Source: Candidatus Nezhaarchaeota archaeon (lineage in GTDB: Archaea; Thermoproteota; Methanomethylicia; Nezhaarchaeales; WYZ-LMO8). Taken from it: DNA of 64,000 nucleotides. The stretch spans positions 300,440 through 364,439 of the forward strand of contig JANXDO010000002.1 in the NCBI GenBank assembly GCA_025059375.1, read 5' to 3'. The position numbers and the translations under genes were made by a program. The notes under the pieces were generated by a model that saw only the letters and a list, made by a program, of their open reading frames with translations, ran no database searches and was not told the origin of the DNA. Of the stretch, positions 62,579 through 64,000 are shown in pieces (the stretch's first letter is position 1; the number at the start of each line of letters is the position of its first letter).

Positions 62579-63766
62579 TCATCCAACATCGCTTTTCAAT
62601 ACGCTTATCAATGTGAGCGTGAAGGCTAGTATGAGGTTTATGGCTAGGACGAGTGGGTTGAATCTGAATGGCACTGTATGCGATAAAACCTGTAAATAGC
62701 CATGTCCTTGGATGACCGCCAGAGCTGCCGAGGCAGAGAGCATACCTATTATGGAGGATATTAAAACCCATGGTGAAAGCTTAAGCAGAACGTCGATTTT
62801 TAAGAGCTTTTCGTTTGCTCCTATAGCCCTTAAAATACTCAATTCGCTCCTATGCTGGACCATTATTGTTTTAGATGCCAAGACTATAGTTAAGCTTGAG
62901 AATAAGAAGACCACTATTGAGAGCGTTATAAGCGCCTCCCTCGTTACGCCGTACCTCTCCATATACTTCACCATGTACCTGGAGGCTTGCTCAACATCTA
63001 CGTCCTCGATTCTGAAGTGCATAGGGGCCCATGGAGCTGCAGGCTCTTTAGGAGCTTGTTGAGGTGGGCTCGGCTCTACCTCTCCCGACGCCTCAGCCTC
63101 AATAACCTTGAGGATGTCGTCTAGCGTTGCAATGTCTCCATCTATCTTCAGCCTTATGAGGGTCACGTGGTTGTAGTCGGCCCCCCTGAGCCATTGCCCA
63201 ACATATAATGGCGCTAAGATCTCATCATCAAGCATTGAGTTTGCACGGAATATCCCCTTGATCCTTAACTCCAAATACCTTTCAGAGAGCACTCCACACA
63301 GAAGCACTTTATCGCCTACTTCAAGACCAAGCCTTCTAGCAATCCTCTCGCCAGCTACTGCCGAGTTTATGTCACACTCACTGAGAAAGCTGCCCTCCAC
63401 GATCTTCAGCGCGCCAAACTCGGTGAAGACCTCAGGCATTATCCCCCTCAAGAAGACTGCTTCCCCGTCGACTATGCATGGCGCTATAACCTCTGGGCTC
63501 GTAGCTAACACCCCATTGATTGCCGCTAGCTTCTCGGCAAGGTACGCTGGAACCAAGCCCGTGTACGGCGTTCTACTCCTGAAATTGTATACGACTATTA
63601 TGTCCTCTCCTTCACCTAAGTAGGCTGTGAAGCCTTCATGGAAGCCAATCAAGCTTAGAGCTGTAAAGGAGAATAGGAATGACGCGGCCGACACCATTAT
63701 AGCTAATGCTAGAATCCTCTGCCATCTAAGGTATCTGAAGCCGAGAAGATTGTTAAGCGTGCTCAT
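62579..63766 (-). CDS. FtsX/MacB-type ABC transporter permease
   Basis: A 395-aa permease: transmembrane helix 1 (residues 18-42), an extracytoplasmic MacB-PCD domain (about 43-270, with GERIARRLGLEVGDKVLL) and three further helices after RSELSILRAIGANEKLL, the FtsX coupling segment. A Pro-rich linker lies at about residue 235. It overlaps the next gene by 4 bp (ATGA), forming a permease pair. No ATP-binding subunit is in the window. Confidence 0.85.
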   Translation of the reverse strand: MSTLNNLLGFRYLRWQRILALAIMVSAASFLFSFTALSLIGFHEGFTAYLGEGEDIIVVYNFRSRTPYTGLVPAYLAEKLAAINGVLATSPEVIAPCIVDGEAVFLRGIMPEVFTEFGALKIVEGSFLSECDINSAVAGERIARRLGLEVGDKVLLCGVLSERYLELRIKGIFRANSMLDDEILAPLYVGQWLRGADYNHVTLIRLKIDGDIATLDDILKVIEAEASGEVEPSPPQQAPKEPAAPWAPMHFRIEDVDVEQASRYMVKYMERYGVTREALITLSIVVFLFSSLTIVLASKTIMVQHRSELSILRAIGANEKLLKIDVLLKLSPWVLISSIIGMLSASAALAVIQGHGYLQVLSHTVPFRFNPLVLAINLILAFTLTLISVLKSDVG

Positions 63767-64000
63767 GATGCTCCGCGCACCCTAACCGGTGTTGATTTGT
63801 GAGCTGGGTATAGGCATCCGAGGATTGATGAGGACAAGGTTAATAGGAGCACTTTCAGGGCTTCCTCCACCCTCAAGAATGGAGCGATCTCCACCGTCAA
63901 GTGAAGCCAGCTGAGGATTTTTGATGCTACCTGAGCTCCAACTACACCTAGAGCTATTCCTAGGACAGACCCCAGAACCGCTATTATGGCTATGTAGACC
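63763..64000 (-). CDS. FtsX-type permease C-terminal part (5' truncated by window edge)
   Basis: The visible 78 residues (VYIAIIAVLGSVLGIALG, then LLLTLSSSILGCLYPAHKS, ending PVRVRGAS) are the last two helices of an FtsX/MacB-like permease with the family's C-terminal PAxxAxxxxPxxALR-like end. It is the upstream partner of the 62579-63766 gene. Confidence 0.8.
   Translation of the reverse strand, partial: VYIAIIAVLGSVLGIALGVVGAQVASKILSWLHLTVEIAPFLRVEEALKVLLLTLSSSILGCLYPAHKSTPVRVRGAS

Noticed and set aside
1..64000. CRISPR arrays, insertion sequences, rRNA genes
   Set aside because: No regularly spaced repeats, no transposase frames with inverted repeats and no rRNA-like sequence were seen by eye.

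Overview
The window looks like a chromosomal segment of a thermophilic archaeon of the TACK/Thermoproteota group. Evidence: TFB with zinc ribbon, archaeal/eukaryal ribosomal proteins L15e and S26e, a PolB1-like family B replicative polymerase, NucS and endonuclease Q, archaeal ProS, PAC2, UPF0147, FAU-1 and autoantigen-p27 families, many TTG/GTG starts, TATA-type promoters, and tRNA genes interrupted by bulge-helix-bulge introns, two of them at non-canonical positions. The genus cannot be fixed from sequence alone; S26e and the tRNA introns argue against a euryarchaeon.

Layout. 1-6.3 kb: end of a fumarate-reductase-type flavoprotein, a Mo/W oxidoreductase, SurE, Sua5, a pilin-like secreted protein and TFB. 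6.3-8.2 kb: AT-rich gene-poor DNA with broken reading frames and an intron-containing tRNA-Arg(CCT). 8.2-14.9 kb: a minus-strand fatty-acid beta-oxidation operon (3-hydroxyacyl-CoA dehydrogenase, acyl-CoA dehydrogenase, enoyl-CoA hydratase, thiolase, DUF35 protein, acyl-CoA ligase). 15.1-17.9 kb: membrane proteins (one a frameshifted CPBP protease), a second crotonase and tRNA-Glu with a D-arm intron. 17.9-23.3 kb: housekeeping genes (PAC2, Hsp20, FAU-1, UPF0147, p27-like, CoaBC, TPI). 23.6-29.2 kb: a two-subunit CoA transferase, a beta-keto acid cleavage enzyme, an ASCH-like protein and a tungsten aldehyde:ferredoxin oxidoreductase. 29.5-37 kb: tRNA-Arg(TCG), small membrane proteins, IlvE, a PyrE-like regulator, a possible PIP-box microprotein, L15e, a radical SAM protein, THEP1 NTPase and NucS.

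37-48.9 kb: a complex I-like gene set in two minus-strand units: A-B-C-D-H-I-J1-J2-K-N and L-M, separated by EndoQ and a DedA-type gene. The B and D subunits keep hydrogenase-type cysteine motifs (CxxC in B; CxxC twice in D), so this encodes a membrane-bound group 4 [NiFe] hydrogenase with the subunit set of Fpo/Nuo, including NuoA, but without NADH or F420 input subunits in the window. It would take electrons from reduced ferredoxin, which the neighbouring aldehyde oxidoreductase could supply, and couple H2 formation to ion pumping.

49-59.5 kb: divergent proS, S26e, an archaetidylinositol-phosphate-synthase-like enzyme, a PfkB kinase, an unlisted 53-aa zinc ribbon, a prepilin peptidase, an isocitrate dehydrogenase-like enzyme, a DUF4392 protein, a DUF123 nuclease-like protein, an acidic conserved protein and PolB overlapping a small zinc-finger gene. 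59.7-64 kb: tRNA-Arg(GCG) with an 11-nt intron, a decayed stretch, a large DUF1616-like membrane protein and two FtsX/MacB-type permeases, the last cut by the window edge. Three of the four tRNA genes contain introns and three of the four decode arginine.
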